A DNA stretch of 64,000 bases from Sebastes aleutianus (taxonomy: Eukaryota; Chordata; Actinopteri; Perciformes; Sebastidae). Positions 1 to 11,429 of this stretch are shown here, in pieces (within the stretch, counting starts at the first letter, position 1; the number at the start of each line of letters is the position of its first letter). The notes under the pieces were generated by a model. That model saw nothing but the letters and a program-made list of their open reading frames with translations, searched no databases and was not told the DNA's origin. The stretch spans positions 16,336,444-16,400,443 of the forward strand of contig CAKAKS010000038.1 in assembly GCA_916700875.1 (NCBI GenBank), read 5' to 3'. Position numbers and translations under genes: made by a program.

Positions 1-1583
1 GCAGGAGAGTGATCATGGAGGGCTCCACAGTATTGATCTGGCTGCTGTCAGGGCTATAGAGAAGAAGGCTGACATTAGCTGTGGGAGACTCTCAGGGCAC
101 CGAGAGTGCAGATAGCTGCTAGAACCACAGGATGATGTGCACTGGGAATCACCAGGGGGAACAGACGCAGCACGTTGTGATTGGAGATGACGTGTGTGGG
201 TGTATTGGTTTGTTTTGCTGTTTTATTTTATCCGTGGTCAGTGGTCATCGTGTTGGTATCAGTGTCTTTCTGGGTGATGGCGAGTAGCACTACCTGAGGC
301 TTGACAGTCGCCTCAAACGGACACACTGAGGGGAAACAGAGAGGGGGAGGGGTTATGTGTTTTTCCCTGTTAATGTGTGTATGTGTGCATCACAGTTCCA
401 TTCACATCAACCGTGCTCCCACTTCAAACCCTTGAAAGCCCGCAGGACGTCACACCTGCAGCCCACAGACTGACATCTCATTTGACCCCAGCACACCTGT
501 CACCGACAGTATTCTCACCTCCACAGACAAAGTGATACCTGGCCGCCTACGCCGTCGCACATTCACACACACACGCCTGCCCAGACACAGTGATTGCTGC
601 ATCAGCCAGCACTGTGACTCCGGTCTGAACATCCTTTGAATACCAGACAAGGGACACCTGTCTGGGTCAATACACTCCAGCGAGGTTGCCTAAGCTGCGG
701 AGGAGCATAATACCTTGTGGGAAAGAGGCTTTACAGTAGCTTCTTTGAATATTGGTCAAAGGAGGTTAATTTAATCTTTGTAGCACAGACATTTATTTCC
801 AATTAAGAATGTCAGAGTCAGTGCCTCTGCATATGTTTGATACACTTTGCATATTCTCCAAAACCGTGTATACACTTGAGAGAACAAATTGGGGGGCTGT
901 TAAAATAACTACGCGCCATTTCAATAAAGGGTTGTGTGTTAGCTCCCACTTTTGCTGATGTGAAGGGCAATTATGGCGGCGACGCTAATGCACAGCGAGA
1001 GCATGACGGCGCAGAAAACCTCGACACGTGCACTCACAGTCATTACGGGTTCAAGTCAAGTTCCCCTATTTTCAACCCACGTTGTCTGACCCTGTTTACA
1101 CACAGCAGTCATCTGAATGTAATACCTAATGAGCTGTACCGAGGTGCACTGCGCTGTCCTACTTACACTTACAGGTGTAATTGCATAGCATATTGCAGGA
1201 AAGAGCAGTGTGTGACGAAAGGAACTTATTAGCATTGACAAGTCAGATTGACACCGCTGTGTTAAAGTGTTAGCAGAGGATCTGTCGTACATCACCAACA
1301 GTGGAGACCCTCCTGCGTCTCAGTAGCACGTTCTGTATCATCAGGGACCCATGCATGTACATGAGCATAATGTGACAACATATTAAGTGCATACACATTG
1401 ACATGCTTGCACGCGCACGCTCAGACAAACATCAAAGATGTCACACAAAGACTGGGATTCAAACAGAGGGGCGGGACACTGCTCTGCTACTTCAAAGCTT
1501 GCCATCTTTTTGAGGCAAAATTGGCTCTCCGGCTTCCTTCCCTATATTCCCCCCTCAGCTGTCTTTTAATCAGCCAATGCAAA

Positions 1584-1835
1584 TGCTCTCTCTCTCTCTC
1601 CCTCTTTATCTCTCTATCTATCTCTCTATCTCGCTCTCCACTCTCACCTGTTTTGTTAGCCAGCCAGTAATATGTAAACCCAGTTAAATGTGTAATTAAG
1701 GAGCTCCGTAAGCAGATGGTGGGCTGAATTAATTGAACAGTCTTGGTAGATGAAGAGGGAGAGAGAGATAAAGAGACAGAGGGAAGGAGAAAATAGAACA
1801 ACAGAGAGAAAGACTGAGAATACATGGGAGAGATA
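1584..1835. repeat. paired polypyrimidine and polypurine tracts
   Basis: A CTCT/CTAT-rich run at about 1584-1655 is followed about 100 bp later by a GAGA-rich run at about 1750-1835, so the two can pair as an imperfect hairpin. Low-complexity DNA; it produces spurious open frames on both strands. Confidence 0.7.
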
Positions 1836-2462
1836 AGGCGACAGAAGCCAAATTGATTTGAATATGTCTTATACGATATCGCCACAAAGTTGAATTGCTT
1901 TTGTCTACCTTGTCTGCGTTTGCCAGACGCTGCCTGCCTTGAAATTGCTTGTCTTGTTCCTGTGGAGCTTAAATCAAAGACGTTCAATTGTTATTTTTTT
2001 TAGGTTGGTTGTTTGACCGATAAACACCTTTTTTGGCGAGAATTGAATATTGTGAAATAAAATGTGGAATAAAATCTTCACTGACCACTACAGAGAAACA
2101 CAGTCTGAGCCCAGACTTGTACCAATGCTACGTGAGCAGTTAAATCAGGCAGCCTTGCTGACCTGATGTTGTTCCAAAGATATTAGCAAATGAATTGGCC
2201 CGAAGATAATTTTGTTTACCTCCTCTAAGCAGATCAATTTTGGCCACTTCTAATCAAATGAGATGCAGTGTGTGCAGGAGCCAAGACTCTGCTCTTTGCC
2301 TGCTAAGGCTCCAGAATCAGGAAAGCACTGTGCATAAATTTAGTTGAGCTAAGCTCCTATTTTTCTTCCTACTGCTTATGCTGCATCTTCCTCGGCAGAA
2401 TAGAATGTTTTTATAACTTAAAATATGTGCACTTATATGTGTTTCCAATGTTTTATGTTATA

Positions 2463-3033
2463 TTAAAGCAGCAGTGGGTAGAAATGGAGCAAACATGATT
2501 AAAAAAAGTTATTTTTTATAAAACGGTCACTATATCCTGACAGTAGTGCATGAGACAGGTAATCCAAAAAAACAAAATCTGTGTCCTCCGGTGTCCTCCA
2601 GTGTCCTCCGGTGCTCCTAATGGCATCTGCAAGATTTCACAGACCGGAGGAAAACAACCAATCAGAGCTGAGCTGGAGCCTTGCCATCTCTGTGCAGCTG
2701 TCAGTCACTCGCAAACTCCGATCAAACGTTCAAACTAAGCAGCGCTGATCAAATATGAATCAATAATCTGATACTGTAATGTTTAGTTGTAAAATGAGAA
2801 AGTTTGTGACCCGGCAGCGAGAACAGTTGAGGAAATACCAAGCACCGCCCACCAGCCGGAGCACAGCCAATAGGAACGCTCTCTCTCTGAAATTACCTGA
2901 TTGGCCAAAGTCTCATGTCACAGGCTAGATTTTTTAAAGCCTCTCTCAGGACACTTGAATTACAATATGCTGTAAGGTTATATATATTTTTTGCCCAATG
3001 ATGCCAAAAACCTTCTTCCTACTGAAGCTTTAA
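2463..3033. mobile_element. TTAA-flanked non-autonomous DNA element, copy 1
   Basis: The block is bounded by TTAA at 2463-2466 and at 3030-3033. The sequence just inside the left TTAA (AGCAGCAGTGGGTAGAA) and the reverse complement of the sequence just inside the right TTAA (AGCTTCAGTAGGAAGAA) match imperfectly, which fits terminal inverted repeats. Its right half is clearly similar to 50417-50698: both carry the GTAAAATGAGAA, CGGAGCACAGCCAATAGGAA and GCCCAATGATGCC blocks in the same order. TTAA targets are typical of piggyBac and Kolobok elements. The class is inferred, and no transposase is present. It ends 43 bp before an exon. Confidence 0.75.
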
Positions 3034-3076
3034 ATAAAATACATATCTCATATTCTTTGTTTTTCCTTCTTTTCAG

Positions 3077-3137
3077 GGCCAAGTCATGTTTCGGAATGGA
3101 GAGAGGATGGGCACAATCAAATTCAACCAGTTTCAAG
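3077..3137 (+). CDS. gabbr2: gabbr2 exon: end of the extracellular Venus flytrap domain
   Basis: GABBR2 is the subunit of the GABA-B heterodimer that couples to Gi/o; it does not bind GABA itself. This 61-nt exon follows TTTTCAG and ends at GTATGT. It reads [20 protein letters not shown] from 3077 in phase 0 and leaves one G (3137) for the next codon. The segment matches the C-terminal part of lobe 1/2 of the GABBR2 flytrap domain (mammals: [20 protein letters not shown], as known to me). An ATG at 3086 lies inside the exon and is the conserved Met of the QVMF stretch, not a start codon. Neighbour: the next exon lies 6.9 kb downstream and joins in frame. Very sure of identity; the exon number is not assigned. 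Confidence 0.96.
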
Positions 3138-4160
3138 GTATGTGTGACACTACTACTACTACTCTACTCCTCAGATTAACCTGTCTCGATTTTCTCTTCA
3201 GGTTATGCATTTGTGTATATTGTTTACAAACCTTTACCTTTGGAAAACATTGTTTCAAACGCATCAAGACATTTTTTCCGCCACCTCCAGCCGTCCACAT
3301 TTAGTCTCGAACACTGAGTCAAAATCAATGCTGCAATTTGTTTGAATTCCAACTACTGCACGTCCATGTTCAATAAAACCTGCAATTGTTTCAGAAATGT
3401 TGCAGGATTACCACAGTTTTTGGAAAGCCACTTACCATTTTTCTCAAGCCATGAAGGCTGCCACGGTTGATATACCCAGCGCCGATAATGGATCCTGACC
3501 AACAGGGCTTAGGAAAAGCTTGCAGCAGAGTCATACAGTATACACGGGAAAGGGAGGCTGAAGGATTTAACAGTTCTGAAGTCAGAAGCTTTGTACTCAC
3601 ATTTATCTCATTAGTTGTTTTTCTACAGAGGATAGTCATTATTCGCATGACTGCAAGGGTTGTTTGTCAGAAAAAAACACAATGTTTTAGGCTGTTTTTT
3701 TGTCAGCAATGTCTCTGCAAGCCTTTCTGTATGGAGCTGTATATGTCCTCCCTGTGTCTGCGTGGGTGCAGGTTAGGCGAATCTAAAAAACTTGAAAATG
3801 CAAGGGCGCTTTACTGTGCTTGATCTCGTCTGTGCTGTCAAGATGTTTGTCTAGACTGTCAAGGTTTGTACATAAAAACATACTCTCTGTCCTCATAGCA
3901 TCATCCTGAGGTTGTTTTTGAGCCAGCAGGGCCTGCTGAGTGGGAGAATAACCCAGAGATTGCATCTTGATGCAGGGGATTCCCAGCTCCCAGGCTCCCC
4001 AGACTGTATGTAGCACACTGCATGGGGTTGTTCAGTCCTCTCTGCCTAACCATCTTATCTTCCCCACTGCAGAGGGGCTCGATCCCTCTGGCTGCATACA
4101 TCACACTCTGTGTGAGTGTGTGTGTGAGATAGAGAGCAGTATGTGAGTGCCTCTGTTGGT

Positions 4161-4183
4161 GACTGACTGACTGACTGACTGAC
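4161..4183. repeat. (GACT)n microsatellite
   Basis: Nearly six uninterrupted GACT units. Confidence 0.9.
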
Positions 4184-4286
4184 CGTGGATATATGCTAAT
4201 GCTTTTACAGCCTGGGCTCAGTCGGTTTGCCAAAAAGGAGACCACATATGATTTACAGTAATTTCAATATTTTATGTTTAACTAAG

Positions 4287-4533
4287 GGCGGCACAGTGGT
4301 GCACTGCCGCCTCACAGCAAGAGGGTCTTCTGTGTGGAATTTGCATGTTCTCCCCGTGTTAGTGTGGGTTTTCTCCGGGCTCTCCGGCTTCCTCCCACAG
4401 TCCAAAGACATGCAGGTTAGGTTACTTGTTGACTCTAAATTGCCCGTAGGTGTGAATGTGAGCGTGAATGGTTGTCTGTCTCTATGTGTCAGCCCTGTGA
4501 TAGTCTGGTGATATGATAATGGATGGATGGATG
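4287..4533 (+). mobile_element. retroposed GGCGGCAC-type repeat with 13-bp target duplication
   Basis: The element starts GGCGGCACAGTGGTGCACTG, contains the TTTGCATGTTCTCCCCGTG and CTAAATTGCCC blocks that I recognise from a very common fish dispersed repeat, and ends in a short (GGAT)n tail. The same 13 bases, ATGTTTAACTAAG, occur immediately before (4274-4286) and after (4531-4543, overlapping the tail). A variable-length duplication plus a simple 3' tail point to target-primed reverse transcription (SINE or LINE end). The exact family is not assigned. Confidence 0.8.
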
Positions 4534-4796
4534 TTTAACTAAGACAAAATTAATACAGTAAATACATCTGTAGTATGAAAGTAAGACTTGTCCGTGTATA
4601 GTGAAGACGAGAATTTACAAAACCAAAAATTAACCATCAGGGTAGTGGGTGGTGAGTGAGACAGACACTGTGTCCCACTTCCGTATTAGATAAGCAATTG
4701 TACACAGTATGTACTTTATAGCATTTATCATAGTATACTGTCCTGCACTAACAGGAAATAATAACAAACCTGTGCAGACAGACATTAATCAAACTC

Positions 4797-5130
4797 TTAA
4801 AGGAACATATGTAACATTTAGGGGGATATATTGGCAGGAAGGAAATATAAAATTAATAAGTATGTTTTCTTTACTGTAAAATCACCTGAAAATAAGAATT
4901 ATTGTGCCTTCGTTACCTTAAGATGAGCCGTTTATATCTACATAGGGAGCGGGTCCTCTCTTCACGGAGCCGTCCGCTATGTTTCTACAGTAGCTCAGAA
5001 CGGACACACCGCTGTGTTAACTTTTCCTGCGTGGGACGGAGTCGCTAACGTTACTTGCTCCAGAGTTAACCCCACTCACTCCACTCAGCCGCCGGGAAAC
5101 AAACTAAAAACCTGTTTAGAATTATCATGT
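4797..5130. repeat. TTAA-started fish dispersed repeat, right end not found
   Basis: Begins TTAAAGGAACATATGTAACA and includes the block ACATAGGGAGCGGGTCCTCT, which I recognise as part of a repeat found widely in perciform fish. No matching right end was seen, so the limit at about 5130 is approximate. Non-coding. Confidence 0.6.
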
Positions 5131-5366
5131 GGTATAGAACTGGGACGCAGCTACAGGCAGACAGATTGAGGTGTCATTGGGTCCAACTGACATAGGAGTA
5201 TAACATTATGGGTCTGATGACCCTCCTGTGGGTCACCTGCAAGAATAAAACCAAACAGCAGGAGGAGCACTGACAGGGACAGAGTGCTGTCACAAAAAAA
5301 ACTGTTAGAGGGTGATCGAAAAGAAAAGAGAGAGAGAGAGTTAACCTGACTGGGAGCTGGGTGATG

Positions 5367-5640
5367 TATGGAGGACGGAACCTGCCCAAAAAATATTTTA
5401 AAATAAATAAATAAATAAAAGGGAAAATTAAATAGAAGAGTAGATATATAGGGGAATTTATACAAAGGTAAATAAATAAAGGACCAAATAAAAACAGATA
5501 TCAATTTATGTCACATTTGATCAATTAATGAATACCTAGATTTATTTTTAATATTATTTTTGCTACATTTAATGGCTTATTCATTTATTTATTTATTGTG
5601 TCATTTATTTATTTTATTTTGGCAGGTTCCGTCCTCCATA
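5367..5640. mobile_element. MITE with about 24-bp near-perfect terminal inverted repeats
   Basis: The left end TATGGAGGACGGAACCTGCC is repeated exactly as its reverse complement at the right end, and the match continues as AAAA after one changed base. Total length 274 bp, AT-rich inside with ATAAATAAATA runs, no coding capacity. GTGATG occurs directly outside both ends (5361-5366 and 5641-5646), a probable 6-bp target duplication. The almost unchanged ends suggest a fairly recent insertion. Confidence 0.88.
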
Positions 5641-8411
5641 GTGATGGGAGAGCCGAGTAAATTAGGGTTTTGCAGCTTTGGATAAGCAAGGAATGAGTGT
5701 TAGCGCTTGATTTTTTGACATTTTGAGAAAAGATTACACAAATGCATTAGCCTGAATCATAGCCACATATCTTTATTAATTTGCGACACACACTTGTGTC
5801 TTTCCCTTCTCCATGTTTCTCTGTCTCTTCTCCCTGAACTGGCGGTTCACTGTGTCTCCAACACACATTTCTCAACCAAACCCTCCCCTGTATGTTACAG
5901 CTATCTCTCACTATCATCTTCTAGCTTTATTATATCTCCTCCATCCCTCCTTAACCTTCACTCCATCACTTCTTCCTCACTTGTCAGGGATCGTGAATTT
6001 GTCACCCTTTTGACACACCAAGAGCCTGAGCTGGGTGGAGAGGAGAGGAGGGACAGCCCCAGCTTGAATATTTCAAAAGGCAGTGATCCTCAACATGACC
6101 CTATCATCTGTCCTCAGCCTCTGATCCTCCATTTCACCCTGTCAGGCGTTCTTAGTCAGGGGCCTCGATGGCTCTTATTCCCACTGTCTCTCATGGGGAT
6201 AAGAGATAGCTCCCTACCAAAGGTCTCGATCACAGTCGCAGTCCCTCTGAGTACAGATTTTAAATCAACGCGCTACCAGGCGCGGTAGATAAGGACACAT
6301 GGCGTTTGTCATTCTGTCAGGAGAGGAGAGCTTCATCAGTAAGGTGAGGTTGTGATATGTGTGGGTAAAAGGTTAAGATGTTTCGGATCTTTAGAGATAA
6401 ATGATAGGATTTACTATCTACAACAGCCCTAAAGTAAGAATTAATTCCCTGCTTTTCTATCATCTTCTGCAGGAATTTGAACTAGAAACACTCAATTCTG
6501 TTATTTTACCTCCAGGCAATAGTCTTCTCACAGTCCTTTCAATTTAAATAGCGCACAAGAATATCATTGAACTGTACCACAAATACTTTTAAACGAAGCA
6601 GCAATTTTTTTTCCTTGTTCGAATTTCACAGATCTGACATGAAACAAAATAAAATCATGAAATTGATCAAAGACAAACTAATGCGAGCCGCATAGAAAAG
6701 AACTCTGAATTAATTTAATCACATTTACAAACTCTTCTACAAAGACGGGTCAGACTGTGTTGATAAAAGATGTCTGGTATTCAGCGTTATAAAAGAGTTA
6801 TACTGCAAATGAGTTCCCGGCAATCACCACTTTGATTTTGGGGTTTTCAAACCAGCATGAGTCTCTGCTCCAAAGAGGACAAGTCATCTGTGCTTGAGCA
6901 GCAGCTGCATCAGTGAAAATAAATCTTTATCTTTTAGCGTGTCAATAACTACTGTAGGTACATTTACTCCAGTACTGTGCTTAAAGGGACAGTGTGTAGG
7001 ATTTGTACTCCTGTACGTGGCTTTCAGCCTCAAGCCCATTCGTTCTTATTGAATATGTAAATCTTTAATATAGTTTGTTGTACTTTGGGCATTGTACATT
7101 TTAACAAACATTAGTCAAACAGGAATAAACAGTGTGTAAGTTGGGGAGCATTTTAAGCTGCAGATTTGGTTTACTACTGGAGTACCTACAGGAGTGGATT
7201 GGTGTATGAGCACTGTACTTCAAAATATAGTACAGTGCCCATGGTAATTGTAATGAACGAAGGAACCCAGTGCAATATTGTAGCTCATTTATGTGTTTTT
7301 ACCATTTTTGAACAACAAGTTAGCTTTATTGCACAGAGGAATAACAAGCGATATGAGGCTTGGATACACAGACATACTTGTTAGTGGGATAGATTCACAA
7401 CTGTTTTGTTCTTTTACAATATTTGTTGACAGTAAAAGAGAAAAAGTAGAATATCACCAGCCCTATTCTTAAAGTATATCATGTTAGGAAAGTTGTCTTA
7501 CACCTAGTTAACAAATTCCACTGATTTTACAGGTTTTCAAAGTGACTAATCAAACAAAAAGGCGTGAAATGTCTTTGCACAGGCTGAGCAACAGGTTGAG
7601 TTTTACCAGCCCGCTGCAGCCATCAATATTCCCTGTGGGGATCGAGTGCTGGGATAGTATTTTAGCATCTCAAAGGAAGAGTGCTGATATACAATCCCTT
7701 CGGTTGTTTAGATCCTAACAAAGGACGTGGTCAAGGGAAACACGGTTATTGATCCTCGTTCAGCACTGAGAAGTTTGAGATATACAAATCCTGATTGTGA
7801 ATGCACATGCAATTTACTGCTCTGAAATTGTCACATATGGCCCAACATTTGCTAATGCTTTGATGCCAGAATTGTGAGATCAAATGAGGTGATTCACAGA
7901 GAGGAGAGGAGAACGCGGTGCCCTGTCTGTGATGCTGCAATAGCTGATGTTATCTGTCATTTTCCTAGTCAAGGACAATGCTGCCAAGCAGTTCAATGGA
8001 CCTATAACAGTGATAACAGGGAGAAGCAGAGACAGATTTGTGCGCGCACACCAGAAGAAATTGCAGGTTGTTTGTAGTGTTTCCAGAAAAAGAATCAGAA
8101 TAATCTGTCCCCTCTTCCCATCCCCTTCTTCTCTCCTCCCTGGTGCACACTCCAAGTGAGTAATCTTTATGAGGGAAGGAGAGTGAAGGCCCAGGCTTGT
8201 CTGACAAGGTCATGCTTCCTCCAATATTACACCTGAGGGGCTCATCGTTGTTTCTAAAAGAGAAAACACCAAATCCTGAAATAGCTGTGTTTGAGCAGAA
8301 CTCCACGGAGATAGTGGTGTTTGCAGGCGGGGGCGTCGAGCAGTTTACAATCCCTTGACTGCCTCTGGGAAGTCAATGTATATTGCAATGTAAATACAGA
8401 GGAGTTGAATG

Positions 8412-8773
8412 TAGGGCTGGGCGATATGGAGAAAATCAAATGTCACAATATTTCTGACCAAATACCTCAGCAATATTGCGACGATATTGTACGGTTGACT
8501 GCGGGATTGGTGCTTTCACAAAATGAATATTTACACAATGAGATTTTTTGATAAATAATCATCAGTAATGTGGATATAATAACTAAGTGGGTTACAGCAA
8601 ATAATAGAACAGCTAGAACAGTCTGGTAAATTCAGAAAATTAAATCGCTTTACTGTAATGCAGCCTTTAAAACCAGGAAAAGACTTACACCATATTACGA
8701 TATCCAAAATCTAAGTCGATATCTAGTCTCATATCACGATATCGATATAATATCGATATATTGCCCAGCCCTA
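8412..8773. mobile_element. hAT-type MITE, copy 1 (TAGGGCTGGGC ends)
   Basis: Left end TAGGGCTGGGCGATAT; the reverse complement of the right end is TAGGGCTGGGCAATAT. Flanks are GTTGAATG (8404-8411) and ATTGAATG (8774-8781), a near-perfect 8-bp target duplication as produced by hAT transposases. 362 bp with GATATCGATAT-rich subterminal sequence near the right end. No transposase. Same family as 48039-48501. Confidence 0.9.
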
Positions 8774-9339
8774 ATTGAATGTTTGTAATGTTTCCTTCTA
8801 CATCAGTTGGAGATTCTTCTCATAGTGTGCTTTTGAAGTCAGCTCTTGCTACATTTTATTTTTTTTAATGTCTTTATCTGTTAGCTTGTTTCTATGATTT
8901 CTGCTTTCCATTGCCCTTTAGGTTTCCTTGAGGTAAAATAAACTGATAATTAAGACTATAAAAAACAGGAAGACCATTTCCTGTCCATATTAAGCTTCAT
9001 CTCTGAGCTACAAATTGAGAATCTGAAAAGATAGTCTTACTGAGTGCCTTAAGATTCTATGTTAGGGATATTTTGTGATATTACTAATGGGGTTTTGGAA
9101 GATCTCCCGGTGATCTGAAGCTCTCTATGAGGTTGTACCACTGCGCCAGACTGTACTTGCTTAAAGCTGGGCCATTCTTCACTGTGTCCAATAAGTGTTT
9201 GAATTAGATTTACTTGTTTGCTCTGTTATATTTTCTCCAATTAAAGATCACTAGTGCTACATTTTATAAACCCTTCAAGCCGCTTTGTAGCAGTGATCCA
9301 TTTTTTTTTAGCACGTTATTGCATAATTACATTAGATTA

Positions 9340-9540
9340 TATATTAGATTAGATAGATTTATTTCGAACATGTTAGAAATAATAAAAAGAAACAAGAATA
9401 AACAATAAAATTAAAAAAATACAGCAAATTCTAAATAAGCTAAATAAATAAATACATATTACATGTCCAAAAAGGAGTAGGCAGAAGTAAGCACTTATAC
9501 GACCCTACCCATTTCTATAACTTAAACAATGAACTCACAT
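9340..9540 (+). repeat. LINE 3'-end-like fragment
   Basis: The sequence around TTTATTTCGAACATGTTAGA, followed by an A-rich stretch and GTCCAAAAAGGAGTAGGCAG, resembles the 3' part of a common fish non-LTR element. No reverse transcriptase is present and borders are approximate. The family is not assigned. Confidence 0.45.
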
Positions 9541-10034
9541 ATACGCATAAATAATCATCATCAACAATGTCGCCGATCCGAAATATTTCACTTCATCAGC
9601 AATAAACTTAACAAATCCTGCGAAGAAGGCAAAGAGTACTAGCCAATCAGAGGCAGAGTAGGGCGGGTCTTTGCGTAATACAGATTGGCAGAAAAAAATC
9701 AATCAAGCTACCGTACATAACAGGCTGCACAACTGCCAATGGCCTTCAAAGAAGTAATTTGGCTTGCGGATGAGAGGGCACTTCAAAAAACTCTCTTGCA
9801 CACTTATTGCTAGTGTGCCATTAGTTAAGCAACCAAGTGCCAATGGTGGCATGCGTGATTAAGGGTTCCTACCCCAGCTGTAGACTTAAAGCCTTGTTTA
9901 AAAATAGTTTACACAGCAGATTGAATTGCTTTGAAAGTGTAAAACCAGTCCAGAGAGTGAAAGAAAAGGGTGTTGGACAGTTAAAGTACATGTATTTAAT
10001 CTAATGTCTACATATGTGTGTGTTTTTCTAACAG

Positions 10035-10115
10035 AGGGCCAGGAGGTGAAGGTGGGAGAGTACAACGCAATTGCTGATGTGCTGGACCTCATCAACAACT
10101 CCATAAGGTTCCAAG
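10035..10115 (+). CDS. gabbr2: gabbr2 exon: linker from flytrap domain toward TM1
   Basis: 81-nt exon after TCTAACAG and before GTAGGA. The G from the previous exon plus AG gives Glu, then [20 protein letters not shown] and NSIRFQ, leaving one G for the next codon. Mammalian GABBR2 has [28 protein letters not shown] here (as two known stretches), so VKVGEYNA and IRFQG are conserved while the first residues differ (EGQ for DSR). The segment is the last strand/helix of the flytrap lobe just before the membrane. It joins the exons on both sides in frame. Confidence 0.96.
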
Positions 10116-10927
10116 GTAGGAAGAAGGTTACATACTGTATGTGTGTGTGTGTGTACAGTATGTGCATGCATTTGTGTGCGACTGTGTGAGCATTGACTCA
10201 GTGACGTAAAACTCACTGAAGAAGAAAAAGATGTGCTGATGCATCTGATGTGTGTTTATATGTATGTTAAAGGCCATCGCTTACCACCTCAGCACTCTCC
10301 TCTGTCGTTCACTTGCTCACTTGAACCCAAACACTTCAACACACATACACACTCAGACAGACTACCACCACTCAGTATAGGGACTCGCCACTCTCCTTTA
10401 CCACTATAAACTGTCCTCCGCCAGCTAAATTATTTACCAGTCCATTTTTTCACCCCCGCCTGTGTTGACATACTTTATAATTTGTTCGATCCCCCTGGCT
10501 ATTCTACCCCTCCACCACCCCCCCACTCTTTCTCCATCTTCTCGGCCTTGCCCCACATAAAGAAACTCTACGACAGTACCATCTAAGACGCTTGTTTCCA
10601 CATCCCTGACCACAGTAAGTGGAGATGTGTAAGATGATGCCAGTGCAATCGATTGGCACACTGGTGGGAGAAAAATAGAGCAAAAGATAAGAAAGTGCAG
10701 TGTCTAACCACAATAACTTGACTGTGGAGCATTGAGATACATGCACTCAACTAGAGGAAACCGAGGACCAGGAAAATTGGTCTCAAATAACTGGATGTCT
10801 GCTGCAGTGTCACTATTTTGTGGTTGAAGAGAAAAGGATTTGAAGGAGGCAGGTGTTAAATTGTCAAAGTGAAGAAAGAAACCTCACTGGAGAAACAAAA
10901 TCTTGTTCCTTGTCTTCTTCTTTTTAG
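10116..10927 (+). other. gabbr2: gabbr2 intron, 812 bp
   Basis: GTAGGA donor, TTCTTTTTAG acceptor. Contains a short (GT)n run near 10140-10153 and a C-rich patch at about 10450-10530. No repeat family or gene recognised. Confidence 0.9.
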
Positions 10928-11078
10928 GCATGGAGCCTCCCAAGGATCGTACGTTTGTGCGTCTGCAGCGGCGCCACATCAACGTGCCGCTCTACAGCAT
11001 CCTGTCCACCATCACCATACTGGGCATAATCATGGCGGGGGTCTTCCTGTTCTTCAACATCAAGAACCGCAACCACAG
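10928..11078 (+). CDS. gabbr2: gabbr2 exon: juxtamembrane segment and TM1
   Basis: 151-nt exon. GC completes Gly, then MEPPKDRTFVRLQRRHINV leads into TM1, about 10987-11061 (PLYSILSTITILGIIMAGVF then LFFNI), followed by the first intracellular loop KNRNH and two bases (AG) of a split Arg codon. Mammals have SEPPKDKT, PLYSILSALTILGMIMAS and FLFFNIKNRNQ at the same positions. The stretch TFVRLQRRHIN is the most diverged part compared with the mammalian TIILEQLRKIS. Donor GTCAGC, acceptor TTTTTAG. The exon is only 351 bp from the next one. Confidence 0.97.
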
Positions 11079-11429
11079 GTCAGCTTTCAGCATTGGCGAA
11101 GCACAGCTTTGAGAGTAAGAAGATGGAGGGAGGGGTTAGATGAAGGCTGGCAAGTGAAGGTGAAATAGATAAACGTACGGTGCAGCGGTAAAATAAATTA
11201 GGGGTTAGTGTTAAGGGAGAAGGACGAGGGGGATGATTGAAGGACAAGAAGAATCAGGGGAGATTGAATTTTATTGAAGTGAAAGAATGATGATTAACCT
11301 TTAACTATCTGCAGGTACATGATTATTTCACATTCTCCTCCATACCTAAATATCAAACTTACGTATTTTTGATGAATAGGACCTATTTTATTTGATTCTA
11401 TTCTAATCTAATCTTCTGTTCTCTTCCAG
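11079..11429 (+). other. gabbr2: gabbr2 intron, 351 bp
   Basis: GTCAGC donor, CTCTTCCAG acceptor. Unremarkable A/G-rich sequence with nothing recognised. Confidence 0.9.

Larger units (their letters stand above)
1..3076 (+). other. gabbr2: gabbr2 intron (3' part), upstream of the first visible exon
   Basis: This is the downstream part of an intron whose 5' end lies outside the window. It ends in a good acceptor (pyrimidine-rich stretch then TTTTCAG at 3070-3076). Bases 1-1580 and 1840-2460 show no gene or repeat I recognise. A CT-rich tract (about 1584-1655) followed by a GA-rich tract (about 1750-1835) forms an imperfect inverted arrangement. A TTAA-flanked element occupies 2463-3033 and is listed separately. 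Short open frames here have no codon pattern or similarity I can support. Confidence 0.8.
3138..10034 (+). other. gabbr2: gabbr2 intron, 6897 bp
   Basis: Bounded by GTATGT and TTTTTCTAACAG. It holds a retroposed element (4287-4533), a TTAA-type repeat (from 4797), a palindromic-ended MITE (5367-5640), an hAT-type MITE (8412-8773) and a LINE-end-like fragment (about 9340-9540). A (GACT)n run sits at 4161-4183. Around 6950-7195 two inverted blocks containing CTGTAGGTAC and ACTCCAGTA flank a TTAA-started fragment (TTAAAGGGACAGTGTG, 6981). Bases 3138-4150, 5650-6940, 7200-8400 and 8790-9330 show nothing I can name; the pyrimidine-rich open frame at 5794-6288 is not convincing coding sequence. Confidence 0.85.

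Noticed and set aside
1487..1987. 166-codon frame on the - strand
   Set aside because: Much of it is Ser/Arg/Glu-rich sequence from the CT/GA tracts, with no recognisable domain.
3086..3304. A small gene starting at the ATG at 3086
   Set aside because: The ATG is an internal Met of the gabbr2 exon; the frame runs past a GTATGT donor into intron sequence.
10869..11168. 99-codon frame over the TM1 exon
   Set aside because: Out-of-frame shadow of the TM1 exon.
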